This document shows positions 1 to 11,842 of a stretch of 64,000 nucleotides of DNA, in pieces. The DNA comes from Chiua virens (taxonomy: Eukaryota > Basidiomycota > Agaricomycetes > Boletales > Boletaceae): NCBI GenBank assembly GCA_019787685.1, contig JAHNUO010000028.1, forward strand, positions 62,001 through 126,000, read 5' to 3'. Under the pieces are notes generated by a model. That model was not told the origin of the DNA, made no database searches, and saw nothing but the letters and a program-made list of their open reading frames with translations. Made by a program: the position numbers and the translations under genes. The first letter of the stretch is position 1; every line of letters begins with the position of its first letter.

Positions 1-117
1 TGCCATCATACTCGGGAAAGGTAATGCATACATTGAACATCCATGATATAATCAAGAAAAGGAAAACATGCAAGACAACAGGACGATGCTATATCACGTA
101 TGATGTGTGCTTCTATA

Positions 118-1770
118 CTACGCCCCCCTCGATCCGCACCGCTCAACGCAGCGCGCGCGCTTCAGTGCCGCCAACTCGGTCAACAACCGTGCACGTTCCG
201 TCAAGAGTGTGTTCGTCGTCGCTGTCGACCCATGCGGTACGCTCGGGGCCGACCCAAGCGTGCTCCTTCGTCCCGTCGACGAGACAGGCACGGTCGCGTC
301 CTTGACCGCGCCTCGCGCGCTGACAGGGTCACGCCGATGGCGCGTTGTGTCACCCGAGCCATTTCTGCCTAGCCCAGACTGACGCCGGGGTTTCGCAGGC
401 GTGCTCGTATTGTTGAGCGTCGAGAACGAGACGTCAAAGGGCGCTTCCGAGTGAGAAGGGGAGGGCGGGGAAGGGCGGGTGTGAGCGCAAGCGGTGTGTC
501 GTGGGTGCGGGTGGTGAGGGAGGTGGTGAGGGAGATGGGGGTGGCGAGACAGGACGCGGGGTGCGCGGGTTGATAGATCCAGAACGTGAGGGAGGTGTTG
601 GACGCAACGGTGGATTGCTGGTGAGCCCGACGGACCTGGTACGCGCGGAGTGCCCCGGTGGAGAGAAAGTTGTGTTGAATGCGCGTGACTGGGAGTGAGA
701 ACGAGAAGCAGCAAACTGGCTGAGCTCGGTAGCGGTGTCGACGGGCTCGATCCAGCCCGAGAGTCGGATACGACGGGGGGTTGGTGTTGGGGGTGCATAA
801 AGATCGTCATCATCGACGTGGACCTTGTATTCGTGCGACATGGATGGATCGAATGACGATGAAGGACCTGCGAGTGAGCGGATATACGAGGGGTCCTCTA
901 GATCGTGTATACACCGGGGACGAAAGGTAGGCGGCTGATCGTCGTCTTCCTCTGCATCGTGCATGATGCGAAGAGGGGTCAATCTGCACGGTGTCCTGCG
1001 ACGCTTCTTCGGGATCGTCGGGATCGTCATGCACGCTGGTACGTGAAGAGACACTTCGCGCGCGGATGGAGAGATCTGTACCTGTCGTAGGCGGACGCGG
1101 AGAGGGAGGGTTCTGGGGAGTGTACAAGAGGATGACGGGGAACGTCTGTGATGTGTGACAGTGTTGAAACTGTCTGCGTTGATGTCAGGATCTCGATCGT
1201 CGATGGAGAAGTTGGGCGATGTGGGACGTGTAGTTTGATCCGGAGAAGGCCTGGAGAAGAAGAGACGCGGAAAGGTCGGTAGTGTGGTCATGCGAGTGGT
1301 GATTGGAGTACAAGGAACGGTGATGAGAGGAACGGTTCGAAGACTTGGTACGGGGTAAGATGCCCTTTCGACGGGCGAGCCAGCAGAGAAGTTCACCGAC
1401 AAAGATGGTTTCATCCCGGCCTCCATCGGCAAGTCGCTCTGGATCGACCTCACCGAGTCCGATTTCATCGACCCAACCGTCGACGCTCACACCGCCTGCG
1501 CCGGCGAGCATGGAGTCGTCTACTGATGACGCGGTACCGCCACGAAGGACATCGCACTCGAGAACGCCGAGAAGTACGAGCATAGCGCGTGATTTTGCGT
1601 CTCTTGTGCGGGACTGACGGACGGATTGTGGGATGGGGAGACGGGCGTTGATGAGAGACTCGAAGATGGCGAGAAGCAGGAGATGGCGTGAGGTCAGTCG
1701 GGTCATCGAGAGTGAACGGGAGTACGAGTGTAGCAAGAAGTGTATTCAAAGAGAGTAGCAGAGAAGACAT
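118..1770 (-). pseudogene. Conserved fungal protein of unknown function, broken by apparent frameshifts
   Basis: From the ATG at 1770 the protein starts MSSLLLSLNTLLATLVLPF and runs into a helical N-terminal domain (LLLAIFESLINARLP, then FVGELLCWLARRKG), a serine/proline-rich middle, a GWIEPVD segment and a C-terminal helix (LLTERARLLTELAALK). These pieces lie in three frames. The first break is near 1686-1690, where a single missing or extra base separates DLTPS from LLLAIF. Others fall near 1300 and between 440 and 560. I find no splice sites that repair the first or third break. The order of parts resembles an uncharacterised basidiomycete family that I cannot name with confidence. The ATG lies 34 bp from the possible ATG of the divergent peroxin gene. 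It is either a recent pseudogene or an intact gene with homopolymer errors in the assembly. Confidence 0.5.
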
Positions 1771-1804
1771 GGTCAGTGGCTGTGTTGTCGTTTGTTCTTC
1801 GACC

Positions 1805-3744
1805 ATGGCGACGTTCGAGTACGTCGACATTCCCAAAGACACTGTTCGACTCAAACCGACATCGCTCGAACCAGCTACAAAAATTGTCACTGTTCTACCT
1901 GACACTCGTTCGCAATGGTGCACCCCCACAGAGCCAGTCTTGCCCGCCAAATCCGCACTCGCACTCGTGCCACAGATGCTTCTCTCCGCATCCATCCCCG
2001 CCGCATCCACAGCCAGCATCATCTCCTCTGCTATCGCCACTCCCGAATCCACGCGCAGAGTCCCTCTCCCTCCTCAGCACCCGAGACCCTCTCTCCGTCC
2101 CAATCATGACCACTAATTTCCGTCGCTTCGTGTCCAAAGTAGGCCCTGTGTTCTGGCTCCAGGACCGTATCGAGGAAATAATCCTCTGGAAAAAAGGCTG
2201 GAAGCGCACAACCGTTTTCCTCGCTCTCTACGGGTTTTTGTGTACGTCTCTCTTTCTCTGATTCCGCTCGTATTCACTTGGAATAGGTTACTTCCCGAGA
2301 ATGGCGCTCTTGGTCCCTCACGTCGTTCTGCTTGGTGTTATGCTTCATCTCTACCCTGATCCTGGTGCCCAGCCAGTCCCGATCAACGTAGGCGAAGGGA
2401 CAGCTGATTGGCAGGCCAACATACAGGCAATCCAAAATCTCATGGGTGCACTGTGAGTATCAGCATCTCTCTGCGTGTGCTCGTCTCACCTGCTTCAGCT
2501 CTGACACTCACGACGCCGTTGTTCCTCTTCTACCCTTTCTGGTCGCCCCTCCATCGACACCCCCGACCAAGTCTCAGTACAGATCTTCCTCCATTTCTAC
2601 TCCATCCCCGGAACCCATCCAGAAGTCGCCGCGACGGGCATCTGGTGCCCCGAGCCCACCCGACGCTCAACCACACCATCCCTTGCTCATTGCAACTCTC
2701 CTCTCCTTCTTCATCCTCCTCCCGATCCTCATGACTGATCTCCTCCCACTCCGCCTCCTCTTCTTCCTCGCTGGTGCAGGTAGCGTCATCGCTCTTCATC
2801 CTTGTATCAGAAACCTGCTTTCTAGTTCCTGTATTGACAATGCTCTCTGGCACCGGCCCTGGCCTTTCCCTGAAACTCTCCATAAATCTCCCTCATCTAC
2901 CCGACCCCCTCTCACTTTTACCCTTTTCTGCTCACCGTACCCGTCATCCCTCTCCAACTCGCAGTGCATACATTCACCCTCACGGCCACTCCGCGAGATG
3001 TCTACCTTTTCTTCGTCATCTCAGTCGACGACGACAGGCTCGAAGATGCCTGTCTGGCGTGCACCAATCGCCCACTGTTGAACTTTGGGAAAACGAAAGG
3101 TGGGTCCAAGATGCGGGAGAAGGAAAGCGGCGCAAATCTACCCTCACAGTGGTACTCGAGGGAGAGAGTGGCGAAAGTCTAGGCGGGGATGATGATGCGG
3201 CGTCAACGACGTCGATGGGAACAGTAACAGGTCAGGAGATGGTAGAGGCACGGACGATGGGAGGGACATGGTCCAAGGCAAATCTAAGACCGAATGAACG
3301 GGTGGGGTGGACGAGAGGTAGAGATGGATGGAGCGGTGTCGGCGGAGAGGTTAGGTGCGTTTTTTTCATTTCCTTCGTTCTCTGTCCTCGTCCGCTCAAC
3401 GTCGTTTTGCACAGCAGCAATCTCACGTTCTCTCTCTCCCCTGGCTGGGTCCTTTGTCGAGACAGAAAGTTGGCGTCCTGATCTGAGTGGGTCATGGGCC
3501 GTGGAGGGTAACACACCGTGTACAAGCGTCTGTCTGGGTGCGGACCAAGGTATGTGGGTAGATTGATCGTTCCGGACTTGTCTCACTTTCAACACGCTCG
3601 CTGTTTCTCTGCTACTCAGACGGATGGACGTACACCACCGACACGTGGACACGTCCCAGACCAGACGCCCGACCTGCGGATGGATGGGTCACACGTCGGC
3701 GACGGTGGGTGAGGCGCGTGTATTTCGAGGGTATAGAGCAGTGA
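1805..3744 (+). CDS. Pex24/Pex30-like integral peroxisomal membrane peroxin (dysferlin-domain family), one frameshift
   Basis: A region beginning near NFRRFVSKVGPVFWLQDR (2106 on) leads into a membrane segment YFPRMALLVPHVVLLGVML. A second hydrophobic stretch (TLLSFFILLPILM, then LPLRLLFFLAGA) follows. Dysferlin-type pieces come last: VELWENERW, NERVGWTRGRDGWSG, ESWRPDLSGSW, DGWTYTTDTW and a basic WVTRRRRWVRR end at the TGA at 3742-3744. Exons that join in frame are ~2106-2241, 2287-2452, 2499-2779, 2826-3354, 3415-3549 and 3620-3744. Such proteins sit in peroxisomal or contact-site ER membranes and control peroxisome number. A likely N-terminal exon starts at ATG 1805 (MATFEYVDIPKD) but its splice to the rest is unresolved; ATG 2106 is the alternative start. 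One extra base in the GGG run at 3447-3449 breaks the frame between SLSPGW and FVETESW. Confidence 0.65.
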
Positions 3745-4158
3745 CCATGCGTACGTCCGAGTGGTGTATTTTTAGGGTGTACATATGAGGTGCATTTGGG
3801 CATAGTGTTGAGAGGCATGAATGCCTTTTTTTGGCCTCATGGTGTCTGGTTGGCTTGGGACTGGACATACTGGATTGGCGTTCCACCAGATATGCACGGC
3901 GGCCAACTTTTGCCGACACTTGAAGTAAATGTTGATCCTCTGAGCCCAGTGGAGAGATTGATAATGCCACGACTGGCACGAAAACAGACAAGGACAGGTG
4001 AACATGGATGACAGTGTGTGTATTCGTACGTCGATGAACAAACAGTACCTGCTGGCGAAACTATCCACAGGGCGTACTACAAAAAGCCATTTCTCCTGGC
4101 AGACTATCTTTGGAAACAAGACTCGCGAAAGTGAACAAATGGACAGCACGAAGTGGGA
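3745..4158. other. Gene-free spacer
   Basis: I see no coding pattern, RNA or repeat here. Open frames on both strands are short and have no recognisable motif. Confidence 0.4.
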
Positions 4159-4560
4159 CACTGGCCGGTATGTCATGCGGAAATGTCCGCTGGGCACCAA
4201 TAAGCGAGTGGGAACTGGGCGAGACTTGAGCATACCGATGGGATCATCGTAGACAAGTGAAAGGACTTTGTACATGTCTTGCCAGGTACTGCCACACGCA
4301 TGAACAGTCTGACATGGCATAGCCCGCAGGACTATAAACAATGCAATCAAAACGAAAGAAAAAGTGAAAGGACGGAATGGTTCACGCTGAAGGCAAGGGC
4401 AATGACGGTGTCCGAACTGGAACTGTAGCCTGAACAAATAAAACGGTCTAGCATTGCGCAACGAGGTCGAACTTGAGCTCAATTCGAACTAGTTGCTCAA
4501 TGCTGAAACCGTCAGTTGAACATATTAGGATACAGTTCGGGACACGTTCGACATGGCGAC
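4159..4560. repeat. Dispersed 0.4-kb duplication, copy 1
   Basis: This block matches 11440-11842 in the same orientation, with few substitutions and small gaps. Both begin CACTGGCCGGTATGTC and end at CACGTTCGACATGGCG. No gene spans both copies intact. It could be part of an uncharacterised transposon or a gene-flank duplication. Confidence 0.8.
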
Positions 4561-4850
4561 TGATCACTATATTGCCTGACTACTCAGCTTACTTAAGTAG
4601 TAATAGCGTGGGAATCTTTGTGGCCCCATCACCATCATGATAGAGAGCGCTCTAAGTATGATATATGACATGCGGTCGTTTATTAGTATCTTGAGTACTT
4701 TCTCGACACTTTCCCAGGTAACGTTTGGCCTCTCGCTCGACACTGATGTAGTTAGAATCTCAAACAATGATCTCGACCCGTCGAATCCGAGCCGTTCTGT
4801 TGCACTCTTGTTGAGTAACGTCTGTCCTGATTTGCCTCAGGCTCAAAGGC

Positions 4851-6066
4851 TTGGATCGCAGGAAGCTGTATGTCTCTACATTACCCTGTAACTGTCTGTT
4901 TTCTAGAGTTTCTCTGTTAGCTGGTTGCGTGGCATTCACTCCGGGTAGTTCAGACCCTTTCGACGACACGGCCAATCCACTCTCACACTTTCCCGTTCTC
5001 TGTACCAACTCCGCCCCGTTGACACGCTCCAATGTGACATCCGATACTACCAGACAGATCGATGTATCGACACCGAAAGCTGGGATCCTTCGTGGCTTTC
5101 GTGACAAGTTCACCTGGCGCTTCTTAGGTATCAAGTATGCGGCGTCAACCGCGGGTCAAGGTCGTTTTCGATCACCGACTCCCTTCAACGTCTCTTCGGA
5201 CACTCTACGTACCGCTTCCTCCTACGGTCCTTTTTGCGCGCAGGTAGGACTCGTCGATTACGCATTGCGTCCACTAATTCGAAATGTCTACGCAGCCCCC
5301 GGACGTCGATAACGGTCATATGTTGCACATCGAAGAAGACTGTCTGTCTTTGAATGTCTACTCTCCGGTTGCTCGTGGAAAATTTTCTTCGGGGGCTTTC
5401 CCAAAACTCCCTGTGATGTTCTACAGTAAGATGTTGTTATCCTTCCGAGTGTCCCCTCCCTTTTTGAATGCTGTTCCCGCAGTTCACGGAGGAGGGCTTA
5501 CCACAGGGAATAGTGGCCCTTTTCCATACAATACGACGACCGATGGATATGTGGGTAACTCGATCATATATACGACCAACTTGGTATCATATGGAGGGTG
5601 GTTCTTGTCACAATCAATGACCGTCTCACTGCCTTTGGATGGTTCAACGCGTCAAACGCCGGACTCAAGGATACCCTCCTTGCATTGCGTTGGGTGCAGA
5701 ATCTTTTGGTGGCGATGTGCGTTTTTGTAATCGTCAGATGAAGCCTCTACTAAGCTGCTGGCTTGACGCAAATTCGACATTTAGCCAGCAAAAGTTCTGA
5801 TTTTTGGTGAATCGGCTGGTGGTACCATGACGCGGTACCTCCTTGGAACCAACCAAAAGTATACCCTGGGTCTATCCTTATCCGGTCTGTGTTGCATGCT
5901 GTCGAACACGACCAATCCAGGGGACGCCTACCACGCCATCTTCGCCACTGGCCTCGGTTCACCGCTAACCTTAAACCCAGGCATGTGTCGCGGTCGAGTT
6001 TGTCATGCAGACGAGTTCTACTGGGTATTTGGAACAGCCGAGACGGATGGGCTGTGGCCTGCATAG
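4851..6066 (+). pseudogene. Type-B carboxylesterase/lipase relic with internal deletion
   Basis: Ordered carboxylesterase landmarks are present: FLGIKYA...GRFRSPTPF, EEDCLSLNVYSP, the oxyanion-hole HGGGL, LTAFGWFNASNAGLKDTLLALRWVQ, and the nucleophile elbow GESAGG. These enzymes hydrolyse esters using a Ser-Glu/Asp-His triad. Introns of normal size are visible (a GTAGGACTC donor near 5243; a 3' splice before PAKVLIFGESAGG). The middle of the enzyme, roughly from after the elbow to the catalytic histidine, is missing. The sequence jumps from SGLCCMLSN to a C-terminal-like CRGRVCHADEFYWVFGTAE. One-base losses in a G run (5596-5598) and a T run (5704-5707) also shift the frame. The far C terminus is absent. 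The 5' limit is uncertain. Confidence 0.75.
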
Positions 6067-6380
6067 GCAGCTATAACCTGCCCGTTGGCCGCTAGAGTGA
6101 TGATGGACTTCTGCTCGTCGTCGTCGTCGTGAACCTGGCATTCTGCAAGTTGGCTACCGCAAGCACCAATGGTTGTCCGACTGTCGTCGGACCACGCAAG
6201 GGGGAGTACACCCGTGACATCGCTTGCTGTCTCGGTGTCGATAGTGATGGTTTGTCTCCGGTTTGACTGTGCCATCGCCAGTAGAAATGGCAATTTGCTC
6301 ACCATTAGGAGAGAATCGGATTCCTGACACCCATTCCTCGAATTCGATTGGCCCTATGAGACGGTCGCCCGTCGTGGAAT
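6018..6380 (-). pseudogene. WD40-repeat relic
   Basis: Minus-strand peptides such as EFEEWVSGIRFSPNGEQIAIST and TGVLPLAWSDDS have the blade pattern of WD40 propellers, but they lie in two frames. No start codon, complete propeller or downstream exon is visible. The 3' end overlaps the tail of the carboxylesterase relic. It resembles the other WD40 sequences at 10068-10640 and 12665-14863 and may be a fragment from the same family. Confidence 0.5.
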
Positions 6381-6862
6381 AGCCCCCTGCTCAAGTCCAG
6401 CCACTTGACATGCCTGCATTTGGGATATGAATTTGTGTTACTCACCCAGTCGACGTAAGTACTGTGCTTGCATGGTACACAGACCTTGGGATGAAATCCA
6501 CAGATCTCCCTTAAATGCTATTAGGGTTACTGGACAAGGACCAGCATGATACGCGAGTCAGCGTAATGTAGCGGCGATCATGTTTTTCTACTCTAGTCTT
6601 GATATCACGAACAAGACAGGAAAGGTCAATAACACAAGCCGCAAGCTCGTCGTCGCTCTCACTTTCAATACGGAGAGCTGGTCTTTCATATATGTGGATA
6701 CTTGACTTCGATCGCCACTCTAAAGTCCCTTCCAGGCTCGAAAACGTCTTATCTCACCCACATAGAAGAGCACGATATTTGCGCATGTCTCGGAACATAT
6801 CATGAATACTAACAAGGTATCAACACATAGCCATGACTGGAGTCTTACTGAGATCAACATAT
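6381..6862. other. Gene-free spacer
   Basis: No convincing coding pattern, repeat or RNA was seen between the WD40 relic and the coiled-coil gene. Confidence 0.4.
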
Positions 6863-8341
6863 TTACAGGCACCTGATATCATCAATTTCCCAGTAGCCCC
6901 ACGTTCCCCCGTTTTCAGGCTGAAGGTGAATTAGCTATCATCAAACAGCATGTTCTGCTTTATAACGCACGGATACGAGACACTCCTGGGCACCCTCGAA
7001 TGCCATCCCATGGAAATGAACTGGTGTCGTGGCACAAAATTCACGCCAGTCACCTCCCCTTGGAAGGTTTTCCAAGTAAAACTCGATGAGCTAGAGGATA
7101 CGCAACTGGATCAAAAGAGTGCAACGATGCCCAAGTCCAAATCTTACCCGATTTCCTGACCCTGGAGATGTGCAACCCTACATGAATGTTAGCCATATGT
7201 GCCACGCTTACTCGATCAGTCGGGAAATGACTTTCCTTGTCCTTATACCATGTCCAAAACGATGCACAATCTGGCTCATGTTGGTTGACTTCCCACCGTC
7301 CGACAACAATGCCAAGGCCCTGTGAAGGACATCGTCGATATCGAAGATGACGTATACTTATGATCTCTCTCACCTTGTCTTCGCAGCTTTTGGGTAGATA
7401 CGAGTTCCCATGAATTTCAATCGACGTCGCTTTGCACGCCTCAATGGGGTGTTCCCAAGTGGTAGGAAGGTTCATGAGTTGGGCAGTATACTCCCTGGTT
7501 CCGTGCGTGATGCAGGTGTGCGCCTCGACATTTCCCCAGAACATGTTGAGTTTCTGGCGTTCTTCTTCCTCTCGTTTCTTGCGTTTCTCCACAGTTTTGT
7601 CATGTTCTTCCACCTCGTGCTCCCAATTCTTGCGTTCATTCTCTCGGCGCTCGTTTTCATGACGTTCCATTTCCTCCTGCTCTTGCTTGTGTTCCTCCAT
7701 CTCCTGGGCCCATTCCTCCCGGACCTTCTGCTGACGCTCCGCCTCTTTGCGCACCCTGCGTGCAAGGGATCTCTCGTATTCCTCGGTCTCGCGCGCGCGT
7801 TCGTTGGTCTCTTGAGCCCATTCGTACCTCACCCTCTCTTGACGTTCATTCTCCTCCCGAATGCGACGTGCGACCTCCTTTTCATGCCATTCTACTTGAA
7901 ACTTCCAATTTTCTTCCACAACAGCGTGTTGCTGCTGCTCAAGTCGCCATTCCTCCTTCACAATCCCATGCCCTGCCACTTCTGTTTCCCAGCCACGACG
8001 AATGGCATTCATGTCGCCGGGGTACAGCGGACAGTTGGTAAAGTGCAAGTAAAGGTTGACCGTGACGAACAGTAGGGCTAATAACGCCAAGCCGCCATAT
8101 ATGAGAAACTTGAATGTATCCCTGGATATCGCACGTTGAGATCTCCCAGGCAATAACGGAGTGATTTCTTCGGATGGTGAACTGACGTGTACGAACGGTG
8201 GAAGTAACGATGAACAAAGGGTTCGTTCGTGGAGTAGAGAACGTACATATACGGGACCAACGGGCCTGTTGTCGAGTCACTGGACCCAGGTACCTGCTCC
8301 CCGAGCGCTTGATACTTGTGTCTGTGACAAAAGGCCATCAT
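6863..8341 (-). CDS. Single-pass membrane protein with long charged coiled coil (function unknown)
   Basis: Six exons join perfectly in frame: 8247-8341, 7374-8181, 7212-7319, 7148-7177, 6971-7090 and 6863-6919, giving 405 residues. The start is ATG 8341 (MMAFCHRHKYQALGEQ). A signal-anchor FLIYGGLALLALLFVTVNLYL follows at about residues 56-76. A Glu/Arg-rich coiled coil with repeats like RRIREENERQERVRYEWAQE covers about residues 110-235. The C-terminal domain is cysteine- and tryptophan-rich, with CITHGTREYTAQL, GRWEVNQHEPDC, GCTSPGSG, GGDWREFCATTP and a terminal WGYWEIDD. This architecture recurs in Agaricomycetes without a known function. The cysteine-rich part probably faces the lumen or outside. 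The intron at 7178-7211 is only 34 nt, which makes that junction the least certain. Confidence 0.85.
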
Positions 8342-9559
8342 AAGATTTAAATGAATGGCGAAGATGGACGAGCGCCTTTGTGAACTTACCCCGACATTTC
8401 CTAAGACGAGGGACAGTTGATACCGACGTGTGATGAGTTCTCGGCGAGGAAATGTGTAGCTCGCGCTGAAAAGGCACCCTCTGCAACTTGAGAGCGCCTC
8501 GAGTGGAGATCCTCCAAGGTCTTAGTCAAGTTGCTACTGAAGTCTCGTGGCCACTTGAGGGCAGCCATTCGAGTCGCTCACACACTGATGTGTTCCGATT
8601 GCGGCCCTCGGCTCCGGGTCCCCTATCCAACACGCGATACCAGGCATGCCCCAACTTGTACCAATCTTCGAAGATATATTTCGCAGGCAACACGTTGCGT
8701 CGATTCCGTTTGCATTATCATGATGGAACGGGGTGACGACGTCTCAGGCTCTGTGATACTCCAAGTCACTCCGGCTCCGAGTCTGATGTTCTGCTTGCTG
8801 GTTTTTGGTGGATACCTTTCGCTTGCTTTCGACTGGGAGTCACCCTCTAAGTACCTCAGGATCACAGTGGTGATGCGCTCCGACCGCAGTGCTTTCTCAC
8901 GGTCAGATAGTTGGGGCCGAGTTCCTTAGACTATTAGCACCCGCTGCATCAATCCATCGCATCTTCGCTACACGGACGGAAACACATAGCCCACGAGGGT
9001 ACTGAAAACGCAACCCTGACTCGGAGTCTACCTGGATCTCGCGGATTCTACTCTGCTGTGCGAAGTATTTTGGCACAAACCCGAAAACGTTGTGCTTACC
9101 ATCACAGGAGGCCCGCCGGTGCTCGCAGACTGCCGTTGGGATGTTTCATTCGCTGGCAGTGGCGCCACAGAAAGTCCTTCGTCGGTGTTCGCCGATTGGG
9201 GCGTCCTGTACGCTGTTGGTGGTGGTGGTGGCCAATGCAATGTCAGATTTCACGATACGACGGGAAAGGGACACATGGGAGCTGCCTGGCCCGGGATTGA
9301 TTCCGTCGTGTCTTGAATGACTTGCAAAGTACCTTTCCCTGGCTCGTGGCAAATGGGTGCTCTGACGGGTGACCTCTCTCGCGGTATCCCTCGTAGCCAA
9401 ACCATGAACAGATTGTAGCGCTCTTCTCCAGGGGGTGCATGGACTGTTCGTTAAAGATGTGTAAGACACGATGCACAGTGATCGTCCGCTGAGAAGCGTG
9501 AACACGTACTCTTGCCCGCTTTGTCGGAGCCATTGTTGAACGGTGCTCGCGCTGGGGGT
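8342..9559. other. No recognised gene
   Basis: Both strands contain open frames of 70-130 codons but none shows a known motif or a believable exon chain. A plus-strand stretch at about 9090-9316 (LTITGGPPVLADCRWDVSFAG...) reads like protein but has no supported start or neighbouring exons. Confidence 0.3.
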
Positions 9560-10640
9560 TCATTGTGGATGGATGTGACTCGGCTGGAATTGAGTGTTGG
9601 CTGTGCTCGGGCAACTTGGAAACCTCGTTCTGTTTGCCGAGCTTCGACTTGAACCACGCTCCGACCTTTGGAAGTCGCTTGGACAGCCCAGTGGTATCTG
9701 CAAGTTCATCCGGTGGTCGGGAGCAGTGGGTGGAGGTGAGGGAGCTGTGAGCTGTGAGACGGGATCGGATTGGACTGGTAGCGCTTCATCCACCCGAGGA
9801 TGGACAGGTGTCGCAGGGGACGGAGGCTGCGACAATATCAACATAGGCACGAAAAAGAGTGAAGCAGTCACAAACCTCGTCGTAGTCAAAGACAGGTGCA
9901 GGTGCGGGCGCGCTCGTTGAGAATGAGAGACAGATGAAGTACTCCATACCTCAAGCAGATCAATGTCACCCGCATTATTGGACCCAGACTCGTCACGGTA
10001 CTGATCCGTTGTCTGGCGTGAGACGCAATGAAGCTGTTAGACAGATCCTCATAGTCGGAATGATAAACTAATACTGAGCGCGAGTCTGGATCCGTGCCGC
10101 TCGATGTAGAATGCTGCTCGCCGTGTTGCCTTTGTCCTGGAGTGGATACCTGATGAAGGGTGAGTGATCTGGCTTGTCAGCACCAAGTACGCATGGGTCC
10201 TTACCTCGGAAAATAAGTCCGGAGGGTACCGATGAGGTGACGAATGGAAATCTTCTCGTCCTCTCGTCCTGTCGCAAGGTAGCTACTGTCAGGAGACAGA
10301 GCTACTGAAAGGATCCTGTTGTCCTCCTTGATGACAGGACCGAGCCGAGAGTGTGTTGAGGTGTCGAGGAATGAGATTGAGCTACCCGCACTGGCAGTAA
10401 TAAAATTCTCGTTGTTGGCTAGAGCAATTGAACCGAGATGGTCGCCGTCGATGATCTGTTCAGACTCGGCAAGTTGGGACCCCGTCGACACACTGTAAGA
10501 CTTGACTTTCTTGTCGCTACAAGTATGAAATATTGTCTGACCGTCACTCGAACATGCCGTCAGGATGGAAAGTAATCGCGTATGCACGATCCCTTGCGTC
10601 CAGCACTTTCGCGTCCTCTGATTGAATCGTCAGTGCGGTC
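9560..10640 (-). pseudogene. WD40 protein relic with proline-rich tail
   Basis: The minus strand carries WD40 blades (QTIFHTCSDKKVKSYSVSTG; GSIALANNENFITASAGSSISFLD; RILSVALSPDSSYLATGREDEKISI) ending near 10201. An intron with GTAAGG donor and CAG acceptor leads to a short exon ending at 10068. Upstream, ITFHPDG near 10570 is one base out of frame with CSSDGQ. Farther 3' (9560-9889) is a proline/serine-rich frame that could be a disordered tail. No start or full propeller is visible. It is most similar in style to the intact gene at 12665-14863, so I read it as a decayed paralogue. Confidence 0.5.
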
Positions 10641-11439
10641 CTTGCGGTCCTCTGAATCGGTACTCACTGTTCTTGGTCTGCAACATTCTCATAGATGAAT
10701 GTAAACGCGTTTTTAATTTCTGCAGGCGCCTCGTGTCTTTAGCGCTTAGGCGTCACAACATGTGCAGTGAACCCGTGATCATTTCCAGGAGATCGCCATG
10801 GGACGTGTAGCTGCCTACCATAGCACTCGGTTGACGATCACCACCTCATTAGCTAGGCCAACCCAGAACCTACTACACAACATACATCATAGGACCTCTT
10901 GATGCCTTCTCAGGGGTCGCAGGGAGTCGTTGGAATGCAAATTGGTGGCCTGAAAAGCGGGCTTGGTATTCGGGTAATGCGTTCTGCAAGCGAGTAGCAT
11001 GCTGCCCGGCCATTAGCAGAACTTGAACTGCGAGGGTCCCACTGCGCTCGTCTTGCATTGGTACATGTTCCACAAAATGGCTGTTATCCACCGCAGCAGG
11101 GACGTCGCTGGCATGCAGCCGGATCTGAGGTTGGCCAATGCATCGTGCACATGTTAGAATTGACGTCCATAACGAAGCAAACCAAGACCGTAATGCGGAT
11201 GCGACGAACAAGTGACAACACGAAGCGAAGCAGGCGTGAGTTCGTTCCAGACGACATCGACGAACGGATAACTTGAAGCTCCACTCCTAGGCCTGGCGTC
11301 TTTCGGTTCAGTAAAAATCCCCCTGTTCGCCTTCTAAGCGCGCGCGCATGCCACGCACAATGACCAAGTCCGCTAAAACTGCGCCAGCACAACCAACCCC
11401 CATGGTCGTCTGGGCGCCAATCAAAAGACTGGGACGACG
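10641..11439. other. No recognised gene
   Basis: A minus-strand frame of 112 codons (10873-11211) is open but has no recognisable motif or exon partners. Nothing else stands out. Confidence 0.3.
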
Positions 11440-11842
11440 CACTGGCCGGTATGTCGTGCGGAGATGTCCGCTGGGCACCAATAAGCGAATGGGAGCTGGG
11501 CGAGACTTGAACATACCGATGCGGATCATCGTAGACAAGTGGAAGGACTTTGTACATGTCTTGCCAGGTACTACCACACGCATGAACAATCTGACATGGG
11601 CTATGCCCGCAGGACTATAAACAATGCAATCAAAACGAAAGAAAAAGTGAAAGGACGGAAGGGTTCATGCTGAAGGCAAGGAAGGGCAATGACGATGTCC
11701 AAACTGGAACTGTAGCCTGAACAGATAAAACGGTCTGGCATTGCGCAACGAGGTCGAACTTGAGCTCAGTTCGAACTAATCGCCCAATGCTGAAACCGTC
11801 AGTTGAATACAGGATGCAGTTCGGGACACGTTCGACATGGCG
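11440..11842. repeat. Dispersed 0.4-kb duplication, copy 2
   Basis: Direct copy of 4159-4560, about 7.3 kb away. The shared core includes a run through CTTTGTACATGTCTTGCCAG and the AAAACGAAAGAAAAAGTGAA stretch. Indels of a few bases separate the two copies. Confidence 0.8.

Noticed and set aside
1805..2105. A frameshift at the peroxin N terminus
   Set aside because: Possible introns (for example GT 1937 to AG 2012, or GT 1918 to AG 2077) can bridge the frames, so a mutation is not required.
7410..8075. Long plus-strand frame rich in Leu/Phe, resembling a membrane protein
   Set aside because: It is the mirror of Glu/Arg coiled-coil codons of the minus-strand gene, a common artefact.
10873..11211. 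112-codon minus-strand frame as a gene
   Set aside because: No motif, start context or exon partners; reads like chance.
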